NCBI GenBank assembly: GCA_028687585.1
Contig: JAQTZV010000018.1
Location: forward strand, 50,448-114,447
Source of the DNA: Desulfuromonadaceae bacterium
GTDB lineage: Bacteria > Desulfobacterota > Desulfuromonadia > Geobacterales > Pseudopelobacteraceae
DNA length: 64,000 nt
Direction: 5' to 3'
This document shows positions 18,158-25,996 of this stretch, one piece after another (within the stretch, counting starts at the first letter, position 1; each line of letters starts with the position of its first letter). The notes under the pieces are model-generated. The model was not told the origin of the DNA, did not search any database, and saw nothing but the letters and a program-made list of their open reading frames with translations. Made by a program: the position numbers and the translations under genes.

Positions 18158-19464
18158 TGTGCCCCCTCCTTTTTAACTGTTCCCATCCCTTTAAGGACAA
18201 GCTCCACCAGATCGTAAACCGGGAATTGCTGGCCGCTCTCTTCGAGGGCATCCCTAAAGTTGCGCACGCACCAAGGGCAGGAAGTCACCAGCGCCTCGGC
18301 CCCCGTGGACCTCGCTTCCTCGATGCGCTCCAGGGCGGTTTTGAGAGCGAAATCGGGGTAGGCCTCCTTGGCGCCCCCGCCTGCCCCGCAGCAGAAGCTG
18401 TACTCTTTTATCCTTTCCATCTCGACGAGCTCTACCCCCGGGATACCCTGCAGCACGCTGCGCGGGGCGTCGTACACTCCGCCTACCCCGAAACTGACAT
18501 CCTTGGGAGGATCGGTGACATCCATCATGTTCAGCACCTTCTTCACAGTGCCGTGCCACGGTTGAGAGGGCTCGCCCAGTCTCCCCAGGTGGCAGGGGTC
18601 GTGGTAGGTCACGCGCAGCGGCACCTTCTCGCCGGTGGAAAGCTTCCCCTCCTTTGTCAAGCGCTCCAGGTACTGGGAGATATGGAGCACCTCCACGTCC
18701 GCAAGCCCTTGACCGGCGATGGGGTAGAGCTGTTGGAAGGAGCCGTAGCAGTCCGAGCAGCAGGTGAGCAGGATCTTGCAACCCGCCTCTTTCACCCTCC
18801 CCTTTAAACTCTCCGAGTAGCTCGCGAGTTCCTGCCTGTATCCCATTTCGTAGGCGCGCCCGCCGCAGCAGATCTCTTCTTTCTTCGCGATGCCGAAATC
18901 AACGCCCGCTTCTTGAAGGAGCCTTGCCGCGCCGCGGATGATGGGCCAGAGAGTTTCATCGTAGCTATAGTGGCAGCCGACGTGGAGCAGAACCTCGGCC
19001 TTCTCTTCGAGCGCGTCCTTGATCCCCAACCCCTCGGCCCATGCGGATCTGTCCGCTTTGGGCCCGCCGAAGATGTTGTCCTCGCGCTTAAGATAGTTGA
19101 TGAGCTGTATATGGGCAGGATCGCTTTGCCCGTCTTCGACGATTTTGCAGCGCAACTCCCGGATGATCTCCAAAGGCTCCACTTTTTCGGCGTAATTGAA
19201 CTTGCAGGAAACCGCACAGTTGCCGCACATCGAACAGGCATGGACGGTTTTCAGCATCTCTTCGCTGTAATCGATCACCCCGGAGGTCAAGGCCAGGGAG
19301 GTGATCACCTTCCCGCCGCCTGAATAGGCGTGAAAATTCCCGTAACCGATGCTCGGACAACCGATCGCATACTGGTAGCTTTCGACGTACGGGGGAGCCA
19401 CGAATTTACAACAGGAGCACCGCGCGCACTGCTCCATATTCTGTTTGTATTCGGACAAAGCCAT
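18154..19464 (-). CDS. CCG-domain iron-sulfur oxidoreductase subunit (cassette B)
   Basis: Paralogue of 8221-9519 with the same layout: CARCSCCKF...AIGCP and CSMCGNCAVSCKFN cluster motifs, then two CCG domains (HVGCHYSYDE...EEICCGGRAYEMG...LTCCSDC, and HDPCHLGRLGE...FCCGAGGGAKE...SCPWCVRNF). The ORF track extends to 19590 and into the flavoprotein gene, but the ATG at 19464 follows AAGGAG and aligns with the start of the paralogue, giving 436 residues. It sits between the GlcD-like and VAO-like genes. It should carry electrons from these flavoproteins; its final acceptor is not visible. Confidence 0.9.
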   Translation of the reverse strand: MALSEYKQNMEQCARCSCCKFVAPPYVESYQYAIGCPSIGYGNFHAYSGGGKVITSLALTSGVIDYSEEMLKTVHACSMCGNCAVSCKFNYAEKVEPLEIIRELRCKIVEDGQSDPAHIQLINYLKREDNIFGGPKADRSAWAEGLGIKDALEEKAEVLLHVGCHYSYDETLWPIIRGAARLLQEAGVDFGIAKKEEICCGGRAYEMGYRQELASYSESLKGRVKEAGCKILLTCCSDCYGSFQQLYPIAGQGLADVEVLHISQYLERLTKEGKLSTGEKVPLRVTYHDPCHLGRLGEPSQPWHGTVKKVLNMMDVTDPPKDVSFGVGGVYDAPRSVLQGIPGVELVEMERIKEYSFCCGAGGGAKEAYPDFALKTALERIEEARSTGAEALVTSCPWCVRNFRDALEESGQQFPVYDLVELVLKGMGTVKKEGAQ

Positions 19465-19478
19465 TTGATATCTCCTTA

Positions 19479-20939
19479 TTAGTAGCAGAGCCTGCCGGGA
19501 TTCAGGATCTTGTTGGGGTCGAAAATCGTCTTGATTTTCCTCAAAGCCGCTGTGGTTTCCGCATCCCTTCGATAGACCATTTCGGCCCAAGGCCCGTAGG
19601 GGCGGCTGAAGAAGGCCCCCGCATCGGCTAGCCGCCTGCTGGCCGCGGGAAGCAGGGTACGAAGACTCTCCTTCTCCGCCGCATCCGCCGGGTCATACGG
19701 GAAGGAAAACTCGCAGTGGCAGGAGCAGCCCTGAACCCGCGGCTGAAGGTAGATCCCGATGTCCGCTGCCGGATATCGGTGTCCTCCCAGTTCGCTGCGC
19801 ATTTGTGCGATGAGACTCGGACTCCTGTCCAGAGTGGTGACGAAGAATATGTCCTGGCTGGCCCCTTTCAACTTCGTTTTGTGCTGCGGCTCCGGAGGGG
19901 TATCGAGGATTTTCATGAGCGAATTGGCCCTGACCCCGGCAAGCGCGGGAAGAAGCACCAGGCCCAGGTTCCGCGCGAAATCGCCCGTCTCTTTCTCCAG
20001 GGAGCGCATCTTCTCCTCGGGGAGGTAGTCGGGCGCGCTTAGGTTGAGGAAAAGAATCCACGGCGGCAGTTGGGCGCTCAACTTCGCGATCTGCTCCGGT
20101 CCGGCCGCCAGGATGCTTGCTAGGCTGACGCCGTTTAAGATGAAGAGCTCATCCCCGATACGGCTGCCGGTGAGCTTGTAGCTGAAATCGATCAACGGCC
20201 CCGGCTGGTCGGAAGCCACGAAAAAGGCGTTTTGCAGGGCGGGAAGCCTCGCGCAGGCGACCGACGCCCAGGTGACGATCCCCAGCGTTCCCTGGGCCCC
20301 TTGAAGGACGCGCGAGAAGTTCGTCTGCGACGGGCCGAGGTCGCTTAAGAGAGTAGCCCCCGCTTTTAATGCATCGTCTACCGACCCGGGGGCTTGGGCA
20401 GCCGACCCGGTGCGGAACATGTCTCCGGTTCCGAATACCACTTCCACACAGATAAGCGGGTCGGTGGTGTCCCACTGTTCCCTCGGCGCGACGATCGGCT
20501 CCCTTTCCAGGTACGAGGTGAGCACCGACTTGCTCTTTCTGGGCAGAAGCGGCTTCAGAGCCCGCAAGTTCTTTGTCCTGAGTTCCGCTTCCAACTGGTC
20601 GAAGGTGACCCCCGGTTCGACCATGGCCACCTTGTCACGCTCGCTGACGAAGAGTATCCTGTTCATGCCGCTTAGGTCCACAACCACGCCACCTTGCGAC
20701 GGGACGGTATCGCCGCAACGCCTCGGGCCGCCGGGAGAACTGACCGGGACGAGGGGAGTGCGCGTCTCGTTGGCGAGCTTCACGAGGCGCTGCACTTCCT
20801 CCGAGCTGTTAGTCCTGACCACAAGCGAGGGAAGGCGCGTAACGGCAAAGCTCTCATCGCTTCCATAGCTCTGCAGGGTCTTTTCGTCGTTGAAAACGTT
20901 CTGGTCGCCGACTATCTTTAACAAATCCTCTTTTAGCAT
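19479..20939 (-). CDS. GlcD-like FAD-binding oxidoreductase (cassette B)
   Basis: The 486-residue paralogue of 9543-10997 shares VPVSSPGGPRRCGDTVPSQGG, VVDLSGMNRILFV, AMVEPGVTFDQLEAEL, KPLLPRKSKSVLTSYLEREPIVAPREQWD and the ending FDPNKILNPGRLCY. An AGGAG site precedes the ATG. It is first of the three genes of cassette B, whereas in cassette A the VAO-like gene comes first, so the gene order has been rearranged. I found no TetR operator upstream. Function is likely FAD-dependent oxidation of a hydroxyl-bearing substrate or electron transfer within a three-subunit complex. Confidence 0.88.
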   Translation of the reverse strand: MLKEDLLKIVGDQNVFNDEKTLQSYGSDESFAVTRLPSLVVRTNSSEEVQRLVKLANETRTPLVPVSSPGGPRRCGDTVPSQGGVVVDLSGMNRILFVSERDKVAMVEPGVTFDQLEAELRTKNLRALKPLLPRKSKSVLTSYLEREPIVAPREQWDTTDPLICVEVVFGTGDMFRTGSAAQAPGSVDDALKAGATLLSDLGPSQTNFSRVLQGAQGTLGIVTWASVACARLPALQNAFFVASDQPGPLIDFSYKLTGSRIGDELFILNGVSLASILAAGPEQIAKLSAQLPPWILFLNLSAPDYLPEEKMRSLEKETGDFARNLGLVLLPALAGVRANSLMKILDTPPEPQHKTKLKGASQDIFFVTTLDRSPSLIAQMRSELGGHRYPAADIGIYLQPRVQGCSCHCEFSFPYDPADAAEKESLRTLLPAASRRLADAGAFFSRPYGPWAEMVYRRDAETTAALRKIKTIFDPNKILNPGRLCY

Positions 20940-21004
20940 CTGTTTTCTCCTATTCAGATTCAGACCGGTTTGAAAAGCTTACTTTTTGAAAAAATCCGTT
21001 AACC

Positions 21005-21133
21005 TTACAGTTCCTTCTTTTCGGCGTCTCCGTTCAGCCTCCACGCTCTCCCATTGTTGATGTCATGGCGATCCTCAGTGACGAATTCCCGCCCCGGCGC
21101 CCACTTAATTTCTTTGTTAGCCATAATTTTCAT
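21005..21133 (-). CDS. Possible 42-residue protein upstream of cassette B
   Basis: A short ORF missed by the track reads MKIMANKEIKWAPGREFVTED, then continues for 21 residues to a stop. GAGGG lies about six bases before the first ATG. The composition is charged and soluble. It is in the same direction as the GlcD-like gene 65 bases downstream. I do not recognise it; it might be a small cofactor or leader protein, or chance. Confidence 0.4.
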   Translation of the reverse strand: MKIMANKEIKWAPGREFVTEDRHDINNGRAWRLNGDAEKKEL

Positions 21134-21283
21134 TTTGAGCCCTCATTTCTTTGCTCGTAACCAGACGCATCGAGAATTGACCCATAACCAGCTATTTCTT
21201 TCCGCTTGTTTCCGGCATCATCCCTTCTTCTGGATGTAAGACTGATCCTTTCTGGTCGTGTGCCGGCTGCAGCCAGGTACCGG

Positions 21284-21733
21284 CTACCAGGGCCGGACGT
21301 CGATGACCCGTCGCCGGTTGGCCTCGGTCAGAAAGGCCCACAGGTCGCGTCTGAGCACCTGAGCATCCGCCTCGCCCTCTTCCTCCAGCCAAACATGGAG
21401 CTTGATGACAGCCTGGCGCAGCTCGTCCAGGGTGGCTTCCAGCGCCGAAATCCGCAGGTTCCGTCGTCCGGCTTCGGCCCGGGCCACGGCTACCATAAGG
21501 GGGCCGCGCAACTCGTCGGGCGCAAGCTGCGCGCCTCGCTTAAGCAGCGCCGACAGGCGATCGATCTCTTCCGCGCGCAGGCTCGCCGCATCGTCCCAGT
21601 CGCGCCGCAAAAGGCCGATCAGCATTTTCATCTGCCACACTTCGCCCATCTGCGGGCCGGGAGGCATCGATGCAAATTTTTCCTCCAGCCCAAGCAGGGC
21701 CCGTTCCAGTACCTTCTCGACAAGCGGCCTCAT
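21284..21733 (-). CDS. Small helical protein linked to the APH-like kinase (DUF6285-like?)
   Basis: The 149-residue protein starts MRPLVEKVLERALLGLEEKF at an ATG that overlaps the stop of the kinase gene by four bases (ATGA), so it is coupled to it. The ORF-track start 54 codons earlier lies within the kinase. It is predicted all-helical, with LRAEEIDRLSALLKRG and SALEATLDELRQAVIKLHVWLEEE. It resembles the small DUF6285-type proteins that often follow APH-like kinases, but that family label is from memory. A decayed second copy lies at 36154-36540. Function unknown. Confidence 0.75.
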   Translation of the reverse strand: MRPLVEKVLERALLGLEEKFASMPPGPQMGEVWQMKMLIGLLRRDWDDAASLRAEEIDRLSALLKRGAQLAPDELRGPLMVAVARAEAGRRNLRISALEATLDELRQAVIKLHVWLEEEGEADAQVLRRDLWAFLTEANRRRVIDVRPW

Positions 21734-22764
21734 CTCAGCTCCTCCATCAACTCGATCATGTAGGATTCTTGCGCGTGCAGCGCCGCCCAGCTGATCACGG
21801 CATAGGTAAGATCGGTGCTGTCCGCGCTCAGGAAATTGTAGCCGCCGGTGGTGAAGATCCCGATCGACTTCACATGGGAGAAAAGCGCCCACCACTTGAG
21901 CGCCGCGGGATCGGCCCTCAGCCCGCTGGCGGCCTCCCAGGCCCCGACCGCCTCGCCGTACTCCAGATGCCCCGCGACCTTGTCGAGGGCCGCGCTAGGG
22001 CGCCAGTCGCGCATCAGCGCCCAGGCCAGGTCTTCCAGCGGATCGCCCAGGTGTGCCATCTCCCAGTCCAGGACGCCGGCAATCGATCCGTCAGGGAGGT
22101 AGAGGCAGTTTCCCAGGCGATAGTCCCCATGCACGACGCTGACGCGCCGGGCGGGCGGAGGGGGGTTGCGCTTCAGGTAGCGGATCGCCGCCTGGGTGAT
22201 TGGAGACGGGCCGAGGCTGTACCGCTGCAAGGTCGTTTCCCAGCGCTTAAGTTCGTCGGACCAGGCGGTGGCGCAGGAGGTGGTCGGTACGACCGACTCC
22301 AGGTTCTTCTCCCGGGGATCCACCAGGCTTACCCTGCCGAGGATCTCGAAGAGCGCCCTCCCTATCCCGGAGCCCACCGCGCTGAACGGGGGGAACAGGA
22401 TCGCCGGGATGTCGGCGACCCCCGGCAGCGCCGCGGTCACCATGAAGGGCGCCCCCAGAAAGGAGGGATCGTCCTCGTTGCAGATCACCTCCGGCACCGG
22501 TACGCCAGGCACCTCCGCAAAGGCGCGGCACATGGCGCACTCTATTTTGCGGCCGCTGGAAAGGAGCGACGCCTCGGGATCCACGCGCACGATCAGGTCG
22601 CGCTCGACCTTGCGGCCGCCGTCAGACAGCATCTCCAGGGAGACCTTCCAGGTCGCCCTGGAGATGCCGCCGGCAAGCTGCCTAGCGTCGTGTATCTTCA
22701 CTTGTCTCCAGCCGAGCCGCCCGCTCAAGTAGCTCTCAACGTCTTGGATAAATTTTTGTATCAT
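21730..22764 (-). CDS. Aminoglycoside-phosphotransferase-fold kinase (ACAD10/11-type)
   Basis: The 344-residue protein has a protein-kinase-like APH fold. The catalytic loop is VHGDYRLGNCLY and the metal-binding motif is VLDWEMAHLGDPLEDLAW. Relatives are bacterial APH-like proteins found with acyl-CoA dehydrogenases, and the kinase domains of ACAD10/11, which phosphorylate 4-hydroxyacyl-CoAs. It therefore may phosphorylate a hydroxylated CoA intermediate so that the oxygen can be eliminated. It is the middle gene of a trio with the DUF7064-like protein (48 bases upstream) and the small helical protein. No antibiotic-resistance role is suggested. Confidence 0.85.
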   Translation of the reverse strand: MIQKFIQDVESYLSGRLGWRQVKIHDARQLAGGISRATWKVSLEMLSDGGRKVERDLIVRVDPEASLLSSGRKIECAMCRAFAEVPGVPVPEVICNEDDPSFLGAPFMVTAALPGVADIPAILFPPFSAVGSGIGRALFEILGRVSLVDPREKNLESVVPTTSCATAWSDELKRWETTLQRYSLGPSPITQAAIRYLKRNPPPPARRVSVVHGDYRLGNCLYLPDGSIAGVLDWEMAHLGDPLEDLAWALMRDWRPSAALDKVAGHLEYGEAVGAWEAASGLRADPAALKWWALFSHVKSIGIFTTGGYNFLSADSTDLTYAVISWAALHAQESYMIELMEELR

Positions 22765-22812
22765 CTAGCTCTCCTCGCGTTCTTTCGCATCGGTCCGGCC
22801 CCGGCAGGTGGC

Positions 22813-23955
22813 TCAATCCCCCAAGAGGGAAAACTTGATCCCCCGGGACGCCATGGCGTAGATACCCGGGTTCTGGCACTCCAGGATGCCTACCGTGGTC
22901 TCGCCGTTGCAGGTGGCGCAGACCAGGTGATCCTCGAAGCCCGCGATCCGCATCCGAACCTCGGGGTCGTTCAGGTCGTAGGTTTCGCCCTCGACCCGCT
23001 CCCCCACGTCGTTTCCGTGGTGCAAGCCGCTATCCGGCGTGCCCCGACCGTCGCATCCCGGATACATGCCGCAGCGCAGGTAGGCGCACTGGCGGCCGAT
23101 CTGCTCGTAGGTCACTTCGCGCAGTTCCCCGCCGGGCAGGCGGTTCACGATCACCGCCCCCACCAGATGTTTGGTCACCGGGTCGAAGCGCAGCTTCTCC
23201 TCCACCTGCTCGATCGCGGTGGCGCCGGAATGGGGATCGCCCAGGTTGTAAAGCACCCGGCCTCCCCAGATGGACCACTCCTTGAACTCAACCCATTGGC
23301 CCAGATGGGAAGGCCCCACCGGCTGGTCCATATGCGTGAACGGCATTTTGGAGTCGAGCGCGATCCCTCCCACCATGTCGCGCGTCCCCCAGTGATGGTC
23401 GCGGCTGCCTCGGGTGCTTTCTGCATGGACGGTAAAGGTCTTTCCCCGGCAGGTCACCGTGCCCGCGATGCGCCCGAAGGTCTCGTAGCCCGCCCAGTTG
23501 TGCAGCAGGCGAAAATCGATCACGCCGGGAATCTGGAAATCCCCCACGCGCTGGAACATGGCCCGCTTGGTGTCGAGCCAGCGCAGGTCGAAAGTGAATC
23601 CCTGTGCGTTGTCCCCAAGCGTCAGGCGCCACTCGCGAAACGGCTCGACCAGCTCGAAGCGGATGGGCCCCGCGCTCAGGTCGGTGCGGTCCTGCCCCAT
23701 CGGCCGATGCGCGCGAATCGTGGTCTGCTTGCCGTCCTGGATGATCATCGCGTAGGCGTCCACGGTGCCGAGGTTCGGATAGGTGCCGATACCGGCGATG
23801 ATAAAGAAAGCGCCCTCGTCATCTTGTGCCGTGAACCAGTAACGCTCGAAGGCCCGCGGATCGGTGGTGGCCACCAGACGGACCGGTTCGTTCGACTGAT
23901 GGATGGCAAGCTCGTCGTAGCGGCTTAGGGGAAAATGCTCCTTCAGGTTAGTCAT
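22813..23955 (-). CDS. DUF7064-like protein of unknown function
   Basis: The 380-residue protein starts MTNLKEHFPLSRYDELAIHQSNEPVRLV at an ATG with GGAGAGG upstream; the longer ORF-track start has no site. Beta-rich segments (FERYWFTAQDDEGAFFIIAGIGTYPNLG, STRGSRDHHWGTRDMVGG) resemble the DUF7064/7065 or hydroxyneurosporene-synthase-like fold seen next to APH-like kinases in lipid and sterol clusters. That assignment is from memory. It is the first gene after a promoter with a perfect TetR operator (24163-24180). It may bind a hydrophobic substrate; the function is not known. Confidence 0.75.
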   Translation of the reverse strand: MTNLKEHFPLSRYDELAIHQSNEPVRLVATTDPRAFERYWFTAQDDEGAFFIIAGIGTYPNLGTVDAYAMIIQDGKQTTIRAHRPMGQDRTDLSAGPIRFELVEPFREWRLTLGDNAQGFTFDLRWLDTKRAMFQRVGDFQIPGVIDFRLLHNWAGYETFGRIAGTVTCRGKTFTVHAESTRGSRDHHWGTRDMVGGIALDSKMPFTHMDQPVGPSHLGQWVEFKEWSIWGGRVLYNLGDPHSGATAIEQVEEKLRFDPVTKHLVGAVIVNRLPGGELREVTYEQIGRQCAYLRCGMYPGCDGRGTPDSGLHHGNDVGERVEGETYDLNDPEVRMRIAGFEDHLVCATCNGETTVGILECQNPGIYAMASRGIKFSLLGD

Positions 23956-24162
23956 TGCCCTCTCCTTTCCTGCAAAATATACAAACAACGGTTTATCTTG
24001 GGTCCTCATAACTTTATCCGGTAGAAGGACCGAACTTCCCAGGTCATTCACATCGAACAGGTCGTCTCCATTGTCGGATACAGCCTTTTTCCCTCACGGT
24101 TCTCCGGCAGCACTCGCGCTAACATGACTCGTGTAGTCCGAGCATGTTATCTATTTTTACTT

Positions 24163-24215
24163 TGACTGAATCTTCAGTCACTATCAATATAGAATGCGTA
24201 CAGCAATATTGTCAA
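24163..24215 (-). promoter_or_regulatory. Promoter with TetR-type operator upstream of the DUF7064-like/kinase operon
   Basis: On the minus strand TTGACA (24210-24215) is followed after 18 bases by TATATT (24186-24191), then after 5 bases by the perfect palindrome of the form TGACTGAA-N2-TTCAGTCA (24163-24180). The spacing matches the etfB promoter exactly. The leader to the start codon at 23955 is about 200 bases. Confidence 0.75.
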
Positions 24216-24519
24216 ACATTTTTTTATAAAAATTTACACAGGGAGAGAAAGCAGCGCAGGGTAGAGAGATTGTGGAGCTACTGATCCGGATTGGGCGCAG
24301 TTTTTTCGGTAGAGACTTGCGGAAAATGCGAGGCAGGATCGAAGGCCGTTCAGAAAGAGCGGCCAACGTCGCCGTTAAGGCCGGCTACCAGAGCCTCGAA
24401 GCTATGACTGAATGTTAGCCATCAAAAATATACTTACGCACACATGACGGGACGGACCCTCGCACGAGTAACATTCACCTTGAGCCGTCAATAACGAACG
24501 AGCCTGCATGGGACGCGAC
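24216..24519. other. Intergenic stretch with a decayed operator/promoter copy
   Basis: No gene is supported here. At 24405-24421 TGACTGAATGTTAGCCA is a damaged copy of the operator, and on the minus strand TATATT (24427-24432) lies five bases before it, as in the intact promoters, but the -35 is lost. It probably marks a lost gene or an older promoter. Confidence 0.45.
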
Positions 24520-24610
24520 CTACTCCCAGGAGAAGGCGACGGTGGCGATATCGGAATTGATGGGACAGGCGCTGGCGCCGCACTCTTCAGCCATGGTTCT
24601 CAAACATACC
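24520..24610 (-). other. Coding-like tail after the COG3581-type gene, possibly frameshifted
   Basis: A different reading frame, open across the end of the upstream gene, continues past its stop as EALIEVCLRTMAEECGASACPINSDIATVAFSWE and then stops. Its third codon positions are strongly C-rich (gcc agc gcc tgt ccc atc), as in real genes here. It could be the true C-terminus displaced by a one-base indel, or a tiny separate ORF starting at MAEECG. Confidence 0.35.
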
Positions 24611-25996
24611 TCAATCAAGGCTTCCTGAACAGGCGCGGTTCTTCCTGCTCCGGTTGCGCACAGCTTGTACCGCAACCGTTTCCAGCAGCCTTTTTTGATT
24701 CGCGGAAATCGAGGGACCTTCGACGTCGATCGCTGCAAAGGGCATCTCCATCTCGTTGGCCGTAGCGCTCAGTATCGCGGTGGTTCCTCCGGCAATCGGA
24801 CAATTGAACACCCTCATGCTGACAATGCCGTCGTATACCTCGCTCTTGGCTACCGTGAGAAGTTTCCCGAGCAAGGAACACGACTCGTTGATGCAGACCG
24901 GATTGATGATGTGACTGCCCGCCTGGAAAACCTCTTCGAATTCTTCCGTATCGTCGAAGAGCGCTCCCGAGGTCACGGCGATACTGCGCAGCCACTTTAT
25001 GAAGTGTTCTGTCATCCAACTCCGGGACATAACATCCAGTGCAATTTCTCCCTCAGCCTTTTCAGCAGGTGAAGCCCGGTGCCCCACTTGACGCTCAAAA
25101 ATGCCGTCAAGCTTGAAACCCTGATCGGCTGGCCCCTTGCCGATCTGGAAATTATTCATTGTCACCATGGTGCGCTCCGCAAAGTACATGAACTCTGTCG
25201 ACTCGGCCAATTTCGGGACTATCCCCCTCTCGACGAAGTAATCCGTCACAGGGTAATGAAGCCAGAAGATGTTCCCGCCCCCGGAAATCAGCACCTTGGG
25301 AGCCTCTTCGAGAGGCATCTTCAATTCGATGTCGCGTACCGCAGCCGCCCACTCGCGAAGAGCGGGTTCAATGGCGACGTACCCCCGCGAGGCGGATTTC
25401 AATGCCTTGCCACACGCCTCCTTGAACGCCGGCAGCGCCCGTTGCGGATCCTTGGCCAGCACACGGATGGTGTTTTCCGCCTCGTCCATTATGTCGCCCA
25501 TTGCATAACCCAGCGTCAAAAGGAAGCTCCAAAGATATCCATTGCCGAGATAATTATTCATCGGTGTCGCCGCAGCCATGAAGATGACGTTTTTCAACTT
25601 CATGCGCTCGAGGAATGTGTCGAACATGAGTATCCATCCCCCATGCTGGCATGGACCCGGACCGTAGAATATGTAGTAAATGGTGATCTCATCTTCACGG
25701 CGCTTGGTGGTCAGATCCTCATAGACTTCACCAAGCATCGCGACGACCGGAATACACTCTCGTCCGTTGGACAACCCTTTGGCCGAGTTCAGGGTATCCG
25801 GGGACGTTCTCGACGCGACCCGGCAGCGCATCCCGCGGTTTTCGTAGAAGTGCCTGATGTATTCGAGCCCGTAAGGGGTCATGTCGGTCGGCCAGACGTG
25901 CGCCACCCTCGGGTCATCCAATGCCACCTGTTCGCCCTCACTGGTTATGACAGATTTGAAGTCGGGCGAAAAAACAGCGCGATCGGCTTTGTTCAT
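24611..25996 (-). CDS. COG3581-like subunit of the 2-hydroxyacyl-CoA dehydratase activase/reductase family
   Basis: The 461-residue protein resembles the C-terminal quarter of the roughly 1,400-residue activase-related proteins (two ASKHA domains, DUF2229, COG3581), here as a separate gene. Matching features are GRECIPVVAMLGEVYEDL, FYGPGPCQHGGWILMF, NPVCINESCSLLG and NCPIAGGTTAILSATANEMEMPFAAIDVEG, with conserved cysteines that could hold a metal cluster. It overlaps the activase gene by four bases (ATGA). It probably forms a two-protein ATP-dependent reductase with it. The C-terminus may be shortened by a frameshift. The substrate is not known; it is not one of the classical BcrBC or HgdAB subunits. 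Confidence 0.75.
   Translation of the reverse strand: MNKADRAVFSPDFKSVITSEGEQVALDDPRVAHVWPTDMTPYGLEYIRHFYENRGMRCRVASRTSPDTLNSAKGLSNGRECIPVVAMLGEVYEDLTTKRREDEITIYYIFYGPGPCQHGGWILMFDTFLERMKLKNVIFMAAATPMNNYLGNGYLWSFLLTLGYAMGDIMDEAENTIRVLAKDPQRALPAFKEACGKALKSASRGYVAIEPALREWAAAVRDIELKMPLEEAPKVLISGGGNIFWLHYPVTDYFVERGIVPKLAESTEFMYFAERTMVTMNNFQIGKGPADQGFKLDGIFERQVGHRASPAEKAEGEIALDVMSRSWMTEHFIKWLRSIAVTSGALFDDTEEFEEVFQAGSHIINPVCINESCSLLGKLLTVAKSEVYDGIVSMRVFNCPIAGGTTAILSATANEMEMPFAAIDVEGPSISANQKRLLETVAVQAVRNRSRKNRACSGSLD

Noticed and set aside
16589-18217. 542-residue plus-strand ORF
   Set aside because: It is a shadow of the VAO-like gene on the minus strand and has no recognisable motif or start site.
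21730-22764. Antibiotic resistance phosphotransferase
   Set aside because: The APH fold is shared, but the context and relatives point to a metabolic kinase.
21670-23928. 752-residue plus-strand ORF
   Set aside because: It is antisense to the kinase and DUF7064-like genes, which have clear family motifs and ribosome sites. Long antisense frames are expected in GC-rich genes.
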